A DNA stretch of 17,159 nucleotides from Chloroflexota bacterium (GTDB lineage: Bacteria; Chloroflexota; UBA6077; CF-72), in assembly GCA_019242065.1 (NCBI GenBank), contig JAFAWJ010001059.1:1-17159 (forward strand), written 5' to 3'. Both the position numbers and the translations under genes were made by a program. The notes below the pieces were generated by a model. The model saw only the letters and a list, made by a program, of their open reading frames with translations. It was not told where the DNA came from and searched no databases. Every line of letters begins with the position of its first letter. Position 1 is the first letter of the stretch. Below, one piece after another: positions 1-7,446 of this stretch.

Positions 1-3
1 GCT

Positions 4-18
4 CACCGGCTGCCGGTG
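4..18 (-). terminator. Possible terminator stem downstream of the peroxiredoxin
   Basis: A perfect 6-bp inverted repeat (CACCGG, 3-nt loop, CCGGTG) begins 12 nt after the peroxiredoxin stop codon, reading the minus strand. This is where a terminator would be expected. The window ends three bases past the stem, so it cannot be seen whether a T-run follows. In such GC-rich DNA a stem this short can also arise by chance. Confidence 0.3.
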
Positions 19-29
19 GAAACTGGTCC

Positions 30-479
30 TTAGCCCGCGATAGCTCCGAGCGCGCGCGAGACGCTCTCCTCAGGACTCACCTGCACCTGCACGTCCGCCA
101 GCTTGCCCTGTTCGTCGACGACAAAGTGGCTGCGCACGTTGCGCTGCTGCTCGCCCCAGACGCCATACGCTTCGGCGACCTTGTGGCCTTCGTCCACGAG
201 CAGCGGATACGGCAGGCTGAACTTGTCCTTAAAGGCCTTGTGCGAGCCCTGGTCATCCGGGCTGACGCCGAACACGACCGTGTTGTTGGACTGAAAGCTC
301 GCGAAGTTGTCGCGCAGCCCGCACGCCTGGCGCGTACAGCCAGGCGTGTCGTCCTTTGGATAAAAGAACAGGACGACGCGCTTGCCGCGCTGATCGCTGA
401 GCTTCACGTGCGTGCCCTGATCAGAGACCAGGTCGAAGTCGGGCGCGGCATCGCCCACGCTGAGTTTTGTATCGGCCAC
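30..479 (-). CDS. bcp: Peroxiredoxin, BCP/PrxQ type (thioredoxin-dependent thiol peroxidase)
   Basis: Predicted cytoplasmic peroxidase that reduces hydrogen peroxide and organic hydroperoxides using thioredoxin-like donors. The 149-residue protein matches the usual family length. It shows the AhpC/TSA fold signature: a start of the GDAAPDFDL type, then VVLFFYPKDDTPGCT with the peroxidatic cysteine at about residue 48. A second cysteine lies five residues later in QACGLRD (about residue 53), the pattern of atypical 2-Cys BCP enzymes. The start is GTG at 479, preceded by AAAGGA 11 nt upstream. The reading frame stays open further upstream, but that part is antisense to the next gene and has no peroxiredoxin character. 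It lies 40 nt downstream of the Rv2466c-like gene on the same strand, probably in one operon. The family call is secure; the exact start is slightly less so. Confidence 0.93.
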   Translation of the reverse strand: MADTKLSVGDAAPDFDLVSDQGTHVKLSDQRGKRVVLFFYPKDDTPGCTRQACGLRDNFASFQSNNTVVFGVSPDDQGSHKAFKDKFSLPYPLLVDEGHKVAEAYGVWGEQQRNVRSHFVVDEQGKLADVQVQVSPEESVSRALGAIAG

Positions 480-519
480 TCGCTCTAGAGTCCTTTCGTA
501 AGGCGGCAGATAGTCGAGG

Positions 520-1146
520 TCAGTCCAGCACGTGCTGCGCTTGCAGCTTGACCTTGCGCTCGCGTTTGACTTCCCACAGGTACGGCTGCTCCAGCATCCA
601 GCGTACGTGTTCCCACAACGTGTCGGCCTCCGCGCCAGTGGGCAGCGGCTCGACGACTGGCCCGAAGATGCCGATGTCGGAGCCCTCGAGCGCAATGGTC
701 GGCACACCAAACGCCGACAGACGCTCACGCGCCGCACGGTGCTCGTCGAGCAGATCCTTCTCGGTGGACTCGTCGGCAAGCGCATCCCGATACAGCGACT
801 CCGGCAGCCCGGCCTGCTTGAGGCACGGGACCACCCCGGCTTCGCTACCGAGCTCGTCGCGACGCTGCTCACCATGGATCGCTTCGCCGAGGCTCATGTA
901 CAGACGTTCGACGGCATCGTTGCCACCCTGCCGTCGGGCGGCGACCATCAGGCGACCGAGCGCCAGCCACTTCGCGTACTGGGGGTCGTTGTAGTCGTCG
1001 GGATGGTTGGCGAGCATCAGGCTGAACAGCTTCCAGTTGATGCTGATCGGCTGCCTATGGGCGACGTCGCGGATCCACAGCGCGGTGCGCCAACACCATG
1101 GGCACAGGGGGTCGGCGTAGAAATCGACTCGGGTTGATTCGGTCAT
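520..1146 (-). CDS. DsbA-family thiol oxidoreductase, Rv2466c (mycothiol-dependent nitroreductase)-like
   Basis: The 208-residue thioredoxin-fold protein has its CPWC active site at residues 15-18 (DPLCPWCWR). A helical insertion follows, then a GVPT cis-proline loop (P149) and FGPV at 161-164. These features and the length match the Rv2466c family of mycobacteria, whose founder is a mycothiol-dependent, mycoredoxin-like reductase. No signal peptide is visible, so it is probably cytoplasmic and unlike periplasmic DsbA. The start chosen is ATG at 1146, with AGAAAGGA just upstream (4-nt spacing). An in-frame ATG at 1203 would add 19 residues with no family resemblance. It is the first gene of a likely operon with the peroxiredoxin, which suggests a role in oxidative stress or thiol repair. 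Whether the host makes mycothiol cannot be judged here. Confidence 0.85.
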   Translation of the reverse strand: MTESTRVDFYADPLCPWCWRTALWIRDVAHRQPISINWKLFSLMLANHPDDYNDPQYAKWLALGRLMVAARRQGGNDAVERLYMSLGEAIHGEQRRDELGSEAGVVPCLKQAGLPESLYRDALADESTEKDLLDEHRAARERLSAFGVPTIALEGSDIGIFGPVVEPLPTGAEADTLWEHVRWMLEQPYLWEVKRERKVKLQAQHVLD

Positions 1147-1287
1147 GCGGTCCTTTCTCTGAACACTGTTCCCAGGTTCCCCAACAGTGAAGTCTGAACG
1201 CAAATTCCACCCAGATCAGCACACCTGGGGCCGCGTTTTCCTTGGTTTTTTGCCGGCAACACGCCAGACTGCGTCGACCGAAGCCTG
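1147..1287. promoter_or_regulatory. Divergent intergenic region between the redox operon and ftsH
   Basis: These 141 nt must hold the promoters of both divergent units. No strong sigma-70-type hexamer pair is visible in either direction. For ftsH the best I can offer is TTGGTT, 17 nt, CAGACT, each matching the consensus at only three of six positions. A short palindrome GAACACTGTTC (1161-1171) lies next to the minus-strand ribosome binding site and could be an operator, but nothing independent supports that. A weak CCCAG/CTGGG inverted repeat (1210-1229) is also present. Confidence 0.4.
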
Positions 1288-3261
1288 ATGAAGAGACTGC
1301 CTGCCCTGTTTGCCCGCCCGATCGCCCGAGTCATCTGTGTTGTCGCCCTCCTTGGCCTCGTTCTGGCGCTGATCCTCGTCAGCAATTTGTCACGCTTGAC
1401 GGCGCACAATGCGGCCCAGCCGATCGCCGCCAGTGAGGCCGTTAGCCTGATCAAGAGCGGACAGGCGCGCAGTCTCGATGTCATGGCGAATCGTGCCTAC
1501 CTGCAAACCGCGGACGGCGCCGAATACATCTTCGTTCGCGATCACGAAGCCTCGTTGCCGCAGATGCTGAGTGCCCTCGGCGTCACTGCCGACGAATTTG
1601 ACAAGCTGACGTACACCGTCGAGGACCAAACGCCGTTTCAGTGGGGCGAAGTCTTACCGGCCATGCTGATGATGGGCCTCGTGGCCGGTGTGCTGCTGAT
1701 GTCAATGCGTCGCAGTCCGAACGGGCCGGGCCTCGGGTTCGGCCGCAGCCGCGCGCGGCGCTTCGTCGGCCAGGCGCAGAGCGTGCGCTTCGAGGACGTC
1801 GCGGGCGCGGCCGAAGCCAAGGAAGAGCTGTTCGAGCTTGTCGACTTCCTCAAGTCACCGCAGCGCTTCGCGGCGATGGGCGCCCGTATTCCCAAGGGCG
1901 TGCTGCTGGTCGGGCCGCCAGGCACAGGCAAGACACTGATCAGCCGCGCGGTGGCTGGCGAGGCGGGAGTGCCCTTCTTCAACATCTCGGGTTCCGAGTT
2001 CGTCGAGATGTTCGTCGGCGTGGGGGCCAGTCGCGTGCGCGACCTCTTCCAGCAGGCCAAACGCCAGGCGCCAGCCATCGTCTTCATCGACGAGATCGAC
2101 GCCGTTGGCCGCAAGCGCAGCAGTGGCCAGGCAGGCGGCGCGCACGACGAGCGCGAGCAAACGCTGAATCAGATCCTGGTCGAGATGGACGGTTTCGAGG
2201 GCAGCAGCCACGTCATCGTCGTCGCTGCCACCAACCGGCCGGACGTGCTCGATCCGGCGTTACTGCGGCCGGGTCGGTTCGATCGTCAGGTGACCCTGGC
2301 CAACCCGGACGTGAAGGAACGCACCGCCATCCTGGAGGTGCACGCCAGAGGCAAGCCCCTGGAGGGTCGCGTTCAACTCGAAACGCTGGCGCGTTCGACG
2401 CCAGGCTTTTCAGGCGCCGACCTGGCCAACCTGGTCAACGAAGCAGCCATCCTGGCCGTGCGGCGCGAACGCAAAGCCATCATGATGAGCGACCTGCACG
2501 AGGCTATCGACCGCGTCATCGGTGGACCGCAGAAAAAGGCTCGGGTCATCTCTGAAGCCGAACTCCGCCGCACCGCGTACCACGAAGGCGGCCACGCGGT
2601 CGTCGGCCGCTTCAGCGAAAACCACGATCCGGTGCACAAAGTCACGATCGTGGCGCGCGGGCGAATGGGCGGCTACACCCGCTTTCTGCCTGAAGAGGAC
2701 CGCCAATACATGACGCGGGCCGGCTTCGAAGCCATGATCGCCTCAGCCCTGGGCGGCTGGGTGGCCGAACGTCTTGTCTTCGGCGAGGTCAGCACCGGCG
2801 CCTCGAACGACATCGAAAAGGCAACCAACATCGCCCACGGCATGGTGACAACCTACGGCATGAGCGACAGCCTCGGGCCGTTGGCACTGGGTCAGCGCGA
2901 GACGGGTGGGTACCTCGGGGCTCAGGGTGAGGCGCGCCCCTACTCGGAGCGCGTGGCCGAGGCGATCGACGCCGAAGTCCACCGCCTCATCGATGCCGGT
3001 ATGCGGCAGGCCGAGGATATTCTGACCCGCCACTCGGCGGTGCTGGATGCGCTGGCCGCGCGTCTGCTCGAAGATGAAACGGTCGAAGGTGACGACCTCG
3101 AACAGGTTTTTGTCGGCGAGGCGCAGGCGGATGGGGTGGTGTTGCCGCTGCCACGGTCGCGACAGCGGCCCAGTGGGGCGAACCTCATGCCGTTGCCGAG
3201 GTTCGCCGCGGGTCTGGCCAGTACGGTGACTGACGGGACGGAATCGACGGAATCTGTCTAG
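1288..3261 (+). CDS. ftsH: ATP-dependent zinc metalloprotease FtsH
   Basis: Membrane-anchored AAA+ protease that extracts and degrades misfolded membrane proteins and some cytoplasmic regulators. The 657 residues follow the family order: TM1 at about 12-33, an extracytoplasmic domain of about 90 residues, TM2 at about 121-140, then the AAA+ module. Walker A GPPGTGKT is at 209-216, pore loop FVG at 242-244, Walker B FIDEID at 266-271, and the second region of homology ends in RPGRFDR (arginine fingers R327/R330). The peptidase zinc site is HEGGH at 432-436 (HExxH; HEAGH is more usual), with the third ligand D508 in ASNDIEKAT. All catalytic residues are present, so it should be active. No strong Shine-Dalgarno sequence precedes the ATG. 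Its TAG stop overlaps the stop of the convergent small membrane protein gene. Confidence 0.97.
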   Translation: MKRLPALFARPIARVICVVALLGLVLALILVSNLSRLTAHNAAQPIAASEAVSLIKSGQARSLDVMANRAYLQTADGAEYIFVRDHEASLPQMLSALGVTADEFDKLTYTVEDQTPFQWGEVLPAMLMMGLVAGVLLMSMRRSPNGPGLGFGRSRARRFVGQAQSVRFEDVAGAAEAKEELFELVDFLKSPQRFAAMGARIPKGVLLVGPPGTGKTLISRAVAGEAGVPFFNISGSEFVEMFVGVGASRVRDLFQQAKRQAPAIVFIDEIDAVGRKRSSGQAGGAHDEREQTLNQILVEMDGFEGSSHVIVVAATNRPDVLDPALLRPGRFDRQVTLANPDVKERTAILEVHARGKPLEGRVQLETLARSTPGFSGADLANLVNEAAILAVRRERKAIMMSDLHEAIDRVIGGPQKKARVISEAELRRTAYHEGGHAVVGRFSENHDPVHKVTIVARGRMGGYTRFLPEEDRQYMTRAGFEAMIASALGGWVAERLVFGEVSTGASNDIEKATNIAHGMVTTYGMSDSLGPLALGQRETGGYLGAQGEARPYSERVAEAIDAEVHRLIDAGMRQAEDILTRHSAVLDALAARLLEDETVEGDDLEQVFVGEAQADGVVLPLPRSRQRPSGANLMPLPRFAAGLASTVTDGTESTESV

Positions 3262-3410
3262 AGGGCGGTTCGGCCGCGCGAGACGACCAGGTTGTAGATC
3301 GCCACGATGACGGCGAGTACCAGCAGCAGGTGAATGAGCGAGCCGCCGATGCTGAAGGCGAAACCACCGATCCAGAGAAGCAACAAAATTACGACGAGTG
3401 CCCACAACAT
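3258..3410 (-). CDS. Small membrane protein, lmo0937/DUF5670 family
   Basis: A 50-residue protein beginning MLWALVVILLLLW that is almost entirely hydrophobic: two membrane segments (about residues 2-19 and 23-43) joined by a short GGSLIH turn, then a basic tail (SRGR). Size, the MLW start and the G-x-LIHLLL-x-A motif match the lmo0937/DUF5670 family of small membrane proteins. Their function is unknown to me; some are linked with stress. A much longer open frame extends upstream on this strand, but it is antisense to the ThDP enzyme gene and only these last 50 codons resemble a protein family. AGGAGG lies 16 nt before the ATG, a long spacing, inside a small hairpin. It converges on ftsH with a shared CTAG at the two stops. 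Confidence 0.8.
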   Translation of the reverse strand: MLWALVVILLLLWIGGFAFSIGGSLIHLLLVLAVIVAIYNLVVSRGRTAL

Positions 3411-3425
3411 AAGTCTTGTTGGTGA

Positions 3426-3442
3426 ACCTCCTGTTCGGAGGC
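3426..3442 (-). promoter_or_regulatory. Hairpin over the Shine-Dalgarno sequence of the small membrane protein gene
   Basis: Read on the minus strand, CCTCC, a 5-nt loop GAACA and GGAGG form a 5-bp stem, extendable by one G-T pair. The 3' arm is the AGGAGG ribosome binding site itself. The fold could mask the site and make translation depend on temperature or on a bound factor. Any CCUCC near a strong Shine-Dalgarno sequence will pair with it, so chance is a real alternative. Confidence 0.35.
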
Positions 3443-3511
3443 TGCACTGAAAGCACGCTGCGTGCCACGGCCCTTGGGCAGGGTGGCGCGGTGGGCGCGG
3501 CATCGGGTTGG

Positions 3512-3527
3512 TACGCTGTCGAGCGTG
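3512..3527 (+). promoter_or_regulatory. Possible -10 element and leaderless start of the ThDP enzyme gene
   Basis: TACGCT (3512-3517) fits the TAnnnT core of a -10 element and ends 7 nt before an in-frame GTG at 3525. That is the geometry of a leaderless transcript. No Shine-Dalgarno sequence precedes either GTG 3525 or ATG 3534. The -35 region (about 3489-3494) is not recognisable. The rest of the 3411-3533 gap shows nothing else except the hairpin on the opposite strand. Confidence 0.3.
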
Positions 3528-3533
3528 TCTCGA

Positions 3534-5207
3534 ATGACGGGCAAGCGCGCCTTGATGGAGCAGCTGATTGCCGATGGCGTGCATCACATTTTCGGTAATC
3601 CAGGGACCACCGAACAGGGCTTCATGGACATCCTGCAGGACTACCCGCAGCTCGAGTTCATGCTTGCCCTCCACGAGGGCGTGGCCATGTCCATGGCCGA
3701 TACCTACGCGCGCATTACCCGCCGGCCTGCGTTCGTCGAAGTCCACATCGCCCCCGGGCTCGGCAATGCATTGGGCATGATGCACAACGCGCGCATCGGC
3801 AAGACGCCGCTGGTGGTCTTTGCCGGGCAGTCGCCGAGCAGCGTGCTGCTCCAGGAGCCACACCTGTCCGGGCCACTGGTCGACATGGCCAGCCCGATCG
3901 CCAAGTGGAGCGCTCAGATTGAGCACGCACACGACGTTCCGCGCGCGCTGCGGCGGGCCTTCAAGATCGCCGCCGAACCGCCCCAGGGTCCCGTCTTTGT
4001 AGGTCTGCCGATGGACGTCCTCGACCAGGAGGCGGAGGTCGAGATCGCGCCGACCACGTACACGAACTGGCGCGCCCGACCCAACGCCGCGGGCCTGGCC
4101 GAACTGGCCGACGCGCTGGTCAAGGCCGAGCGCCCGATGATTATGGTCGGTGATTCCGTCAACCTTGCCGAGGCACAGGGTGAGGTCGCTCGCGTGGCTG
4201 AATTGCTCGGGGCGCCGATGTTCGAGTGCTACGCCTCGGAGTTCAACGTGCCGGCGGGCCATCCGCTGTACATGGGCAGTGTCGACTTCGTCTCGCCGAA
4301 GGCTATTCGGGCCACGGTTGCGGACTGCGACGTGCTGTTCGTGGTCGGTGCGCCCGTGTTTCAGCTGATCTTTCCCGAGCCTGAGGCGCCGGTGCTGGGC
4401 GAGAACACGCGCCTGGTCCAGTTGGACTGCTTCGCGCACGAGATGGGCAAGAACGTCAGCCCTGACATTGCGCTCCTGGGCGACCCCAGGTCGGGGCTGG
4501 CCGAGCTGAGCGAGCTGATTCAGGAGCGCCAGAGCGGCGCGCTCAAGCAAGCGGCGTTGGAACGCCGCGCACAGGCTGAGGCGCGGGTCGCCCAGGCCAA
4601 CGAGCGGTACTGGGCCGCCACGCGCGCGAACTGGGATGCGTCGCCGATCAGTGGTCCGCGGCTGATGCACGAGATCAAGCAGGTGCTGCCGGACAACGGC
4701 ATGGTGTTCTCCGAAGCCGTGACCAATGGCAAGCACGTCGAGATGGCAATTGCGCCTGAAGAGCCGGGCCGGCTCGTCAAAGTGCGCGGGGGCGGCATCG
4801 GACCGGGCCTGCCGGGAGCGCTGGGCGCCGCGCTGGCGCGACCCGACAAGAAAGTCGTCGGCATCTGTTCAGACGGTGCGGCCATGTACAGCATCACGGC
4901 CTTGTGGACCGCTGCCCACCACCGCATTCCCGTGACGTACGTCATGCTGAGCAATCGCGCCTATCGGATTCTCAAGCTCAATATGCTGGAGTACCTGGGC
5001 GAGGGCTCCGCCGGGCGTGAATTCGTGGCGATGGACCTGACCGAGCCAGAGCTGCGGTTCGATCGGATGGCCGAGTCGATGGGCGTGCCGTCGCGGCGGG
5101 TGGAGCATCCCGAGGAGCTGCCGTCGGCGCTCGAAGAGGCCGTCGGGCATCGCGGCGGCCCGTTCCTGCTGGACGTCGTCCTGGAGAGTCCACTACCTGG
5201 TCGCTAA
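3534..5207 (+). CDS. Thiamine-diphosphate-dependent enzyme, benzoylformate decarboxylase-like
   Basis: ThDP enzyme of the acetolactate synthase/decarboxylase superfamily, probably acting on a 2-oxo acid. The 557 residues have the three usual domains. The N-terminal pyrimidine-binding domain has FGNPGTTE at 20-27, the catalytic glutamate E48 (ALHEG) and a histidine H71 (VHIAPGLGNALG) matching the active-site H70 of benzoylformate decarboxylase. The C-terminal ThDP/metal motif is SDG-x26-N (D447 to N474), with ALWTAAHHRIP also closest to that enzyme; the usual first glycine of GDG is serine here. Threonine replaces the serine at the position of active-site S26, so the substrate may differ. Start ATG 3534, or GTG 3525 three codons earlier. 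It stands alone apart from the methyltransferase, with no regulatory subunit as acetolactate synthase would have, so the substrate is unresolved. Confidence 0.85.
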   Translation: MTGKRALMEQLIADGVHHIFGNPGTTEQGFMDILQDYPQLEFMLALHEGVAMSMADTYARITRRPAFVEVHIAPGLGNALGMMHNARIGKTPLVVFAGQSPSSVLLQEPHLSGPLVDMASPIAKWSAQIEHAHDVPRALRRAFKIAAEPPQGPVFVGLPMDVLDQEAEVEIAPTTYTNWRARPNAAGLAELADALVKAERPMIMVGDSVNLAEAQGEVARVAELLGAPMFECYASEFNVPAGHPLYMGSVDFVSPKAIRATVADCDVLFVVGAPVFQLIFPEPEAPVLGENTRLVQLDCFAHEMGKNVSPDIALLGDPRSGLAELSELIQERQSGALKQAALERRAQAEARVAQANERYWAATRANWDASPISGPRLMHEIKQVLPDNGMVFSEAVTNGKHVEMAIAPEEPGRLVKVRGGGIGPGLPGALGAALARPDKKVVGICSDGAAMYSITALWTAAHHRIPVTYVMLSNRAYRILKLNMLEYLGEGSAGREFVAMDLTEPELRFDRMAESMGVPSRRVEHPEELPSALEEAVGHRGGPFLLDVVLESPLPGR

Positions 5208-5262
5208 CGCGGAACACGAGTTTCTGCGCACGTGCCCGCCGGCGGTTCGGCGGGCGCACGGG

Positions 5263-7245
5263 GTGTACTTCACCCCACCCGAGGTAGTCGGGGCCCAGGT
5301 GCGACTGGTCGAGTGGGCGTTGCGTGATCGGCTGGGTTACTCGGGCGGCTTCGCCGACGAGCGCGTGCTGGTCGTGGACCCGGCGTGCGGGGCGGGCGCC
5401 TACCCGCTGGCGATCCTGGAGCGTGCCGGCGACGCGCCAGTGCGTCTGCGGCTGGTCGAGGCCCTGCCAGAGGCCGCGGCCATTGCCCGAGAGCGGGGAC
5501 TGACGGTGGCCGTGGCCGACGCACTGAGTAGCGAGGTGATGGAGCAGGCCGAGTGCGTAGTGATGATCGGCAACCCGCCGTACCGGCGCCGCACGCGGCG
5601 TCCTGCGACGCCGCTCGGGGACTTCGTCTTCGGCACTGACGGAGTTCACCGCAAGAACCTGCACAACGAGTACGTGTACTTCTGGCGCTGGGCGCTCAGG
5701 ACCGCGTTAGAGACCCGTCGCGGGCGGGGCGTCGTATGCCTGGTGACGGCGGCCTCGTATCTGCGCGGTCCGGCGTTCGCAGGCATGCGGCGGGCGTTGC
5801 AACGGACGTTTGACGAGCTGTGGCTGATCGACCTGGAGGGCGACCAGCGGGCGGCGCGGGCGTCGGCCAACGTGTTTCCGATACACACGCCGGTGGCGAT
5901 CGCCCTGGGCGTGCGCTACACGACCACCTCGGGTGAGGGAGCGGCGCCGGCGTCGGTCCACTACTCGCGTCTGTCGGGACCGGCCGAGGAGAAGCTGGCT
6001 GCGTTGGCAAGGATCGGCCGACCGAGCGATCTGCGGTGGCAATCCGCACCAGGCGGCTGGGATGACGTGCTACATGCCGCGCCGCGTTCGGCATACGAGA
6101 CGTGGCCGGCAGTAACAGACTTGTTTCCATGGCAGCTCTCGGGCGCGCAGCTCAAGCGCACCTGGCCGATCGGCAGCACGCCGGAGGTGCTGCGCGCGCG
6201 CTGGCGGCGGCTGCTCGAGCTGCCAGCCGATGCGCGGCCGAGGGCGTTTGGGCCGACGCGTGACCGCGACCTCGACTCGTCACCCCCGGACCTCGTGGAC
6301 GACGCGGCCCGCCTGCCCTCTCTGGCGAGTCTGCCGCGTGACGCGGCGTGTCCCGAGCCGGTGCGTTACGCCTACCGGCCGTTCGACCGCCACTGGGTTT
6401 TGGCCGATGCCCGCCTGGGCGACTTCATGCGCCCCAGCCTGTGGCGCGTCGCGGGCCCGCGGCAGGTGTTCCTGACCAGCATGCTCACCAACGTGCTCGG
6501 GCCGGGCCCAGCCGCCGTCGCAACACGCTGGGTCCCAGACCTGGACCATTTCCGCGGCTCGTTTGGCGCTCGCGGCGTCATCCCCTTGTGGCGGGATGCT
6601 GACGGCACGCAGGCCAACGTGGCCGACGCATGGCTCGGTCGGCTGTCTGACTGGTTCGGTTCTGGGGTGGACGCGCCGCAGCTGATGGCGTATTGCTACG
6701 CCGTGCTGGCGGCGCCGAGCTATACGCGGCGGTTTGCCGAGGAGCTGCGCACGCCGGGCCCGCGGGTGCCCGTGCTGGTCGACGCGGCGACCTTTCGACG
6801 CGGCGTGACCCTCGGCGACGAGCTCCTGGCGATTCACACGTACGCGAGCGTGATTCCTGGCCAGGCCAGGCTGATCGATCCACCGAGTGCGGCGGCGTAC
6901 CCGACGCACTATGCGTATGACGCTGGCCAAGAGTGCGTGTGGCTGGGCGATGGGCGCCTCGGGCCGGTGAGCCAGGAGGTGTGGGCATTCGCCGTCTCGG
7001 GCTATCGCGTGGTGAACGGGTGGCTGAAGCGCCGCGTCCGCCGGCTGGGACACGGACGGTCGATGCTGGATGCGATCGGCCCGGCGGCGTGGGACCCGCG
7101 CCTGAGCGACGAACTGCTGGCGGTGGTGTGGCTGGTCGAGGCGAGCCTGGCCCGCGGGCCGGCGCTCGACAGTCTGCTCGATCACGCGATCGCGAGTGCG
7201 GCGCCTGTCAAGCCGGCGCGAGTCACGGACCCGCCACGAAACTGA
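5263..7245 (+). CDS. Solitary N6-adenine DNA methyltransferase with type ISP-like C-terminal region
   Basis: Predicted to transfer a methyl group from S-adenosylmethionine to adenine N6 in a specific DNA site. From GTG 5263 it has 660 residues. The order is YFTPPEVV (motif X region), the SAM-binding motif DPACGAGAY at 39-47, the catalytic motif NPPY at 104-107 (IGNPPYRRR), and NLHNEYVYFWRWAL. The second half resembles the type ISP target-recognition region: YAYRPFDRHW at 369-378, YAVLAAPSYTRRFAEEL at about 479-495, and GYRVVNGWLKRR near the end. The nuclease and helicase parts of true type ISP enzymes are absent and no restriction gene adjoins. GTG 5263 is the first standard start, but homology continues upstream (FLRTCPPAVRRAHG), and a CTG at 5197 with GGAGAG 8 nt before it may be the real start. 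The 200 nt downstream hold no gene. Confidence 0.82.
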   Translation: MYFTPPEVVGAQVRLVEWALRDRLGYSGGFADERVLVVDPACGAGAYPLAILERAGDAPVRLRLVEALPEAAAIARERGLTVAVADALSSEVMEQAECVVMIGNPPYRRRTRRPATPLGDFVFGTDGVHRKNLHNEYVYFWRWALRTALETRRGRGVVCLVTAASYLRGPAFAGMRRALQRTFDELWLIDLEGDQRAARASANVFPIHTPVAIALGVRYTTTSGEGAAPASVHYSRLSGPAEEKLAALARIGRPSDLRWQSAPGGWDDVLHAAPRSAYETWPAVTDLFPWQLSGAQLKRTWPIGSTPEVLRARWRRLLELPADARPRAFGPTRDRDLDSSPPDLVDDAARLPSLASLPRDAACPEPVRYAYRPFDRHWVLADARLGDFMRPSLWRVAGPRQVFLTSMLTNVLGPGPAAVATRWVPDLDHFRGSFGARGVIPLWRDADGTQANVADAWLGRLSDWFGSGVDAPQLMAYCYAVLAAPSYTRRFAEELRTPGPRVPVLVDAATFRRGVTLGDELLAIHTYASVIPGQARLIDPPSAAAYPTHYAYDAGQECVWLGDGRLGPVSQEVWAFAVSGYRVVNGWLKRRVRRLGHGRSMLDAIGPAAWDPRLSDELLAVVWLVEASLARGPALDSLLDHAIASAAPVKPARVTDPPRN

Positions 7246-7446
7246 GACGCCGAGCCGTTGCCGGCACTCTTCGCTCCGGCCAAGGACCCGGCCGTAGCAT
7301 TCCGGTCCACATCGCAGAAGGTGCCCGCGTTGCCCGCGCGTGCTCGTCGGCCGTATCTCCGCGGCCCACCGCCGAGACCCACATGAGCGCATGCTGGCGA
7401 CTGTAGCACATCTGTTCTATCCTTTGGAAGAACGCAGGCCGGTTGC
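7246..7446 (+). other. Intergenic region upstream of rplI
   Basis: This is the longest gap in the right half of the window, about 200 nt. No coding sequence or RNA gene was recognised. An imperfect hairpin (GGACC-C-GG at 7284-7291 with CCGGTCC at 7302-7308, 10-nt loop, one bulged C) lies about 40 nt after the methyltransferase stop. It could be a weak terminator, but no T-run follows. The 3' end carries the candidate rplI promoter. Confidence 0.4.
7395..7423 (+). promoter_or_regulatory. Candidate promoter of the rplI-dnaB-loader-polysaccharide unit
   Basis: A -10-like hexamer TATCCT (7418-7423) lies 17 nt after a poor -35 match TGGCGA (7395-7400). It would put transcription start near 7430, about 17 nt before the rplI ATG. 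The local composition, CTGTTCTATCC, is more AT-rich than the surroundings. It is the only plausible promoter seen for the long run of genes that follows. Confidence 0.4.

Noticed and set aside
480..875. N-terminal extension of the peroxiredoxin frame up to 875 on the minus strand.
   Set aside because: The extra 132 residues are Ser/Arg/Cys-rich, overlap the Rv2466c-like gene in another frame and show no domain. The GTG at 479 has a Shine-Dalgarno sequence and fits the family length.
1161..1171. Palindrome GAACACTGTTC resembling a Gram-positive LexA (SOS) box.
   Set aside because: The half-sites GAAC/GTTC are separated by three bases, not the four of the known box, and the adjacent genes are not typical SOS genes.
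3258..4736. Long minus-strand frame (492 codons) spanning most of the ThDP enzyme gene.
   Set aside because: It is antisense to a well-supported enzyme and rich in Arg/His/Gly/Pro as expected of a shadow frame. Only its last 50 codons match a protein family and were annotated.
5231..5260. Hairpin CCCGCC/GGCGGG with outer CGTG/CACG pairing just after the ThDP enzyme stop, considered as a terminator.
   Set aside because: No T-run follows, and the same bases encode the conserved lead-in of the methyltransferase, so the repeat is more simply explained by coding of Pro/Arg/Ala-rich codons.
6280..7392. 370-codon minus-strand frame opposite the methyltransferase.
   Set aside because: Composition is dominated by Arg, Gln, His and Pro without domain signatures; the plus strand encodes a clear enzyme.
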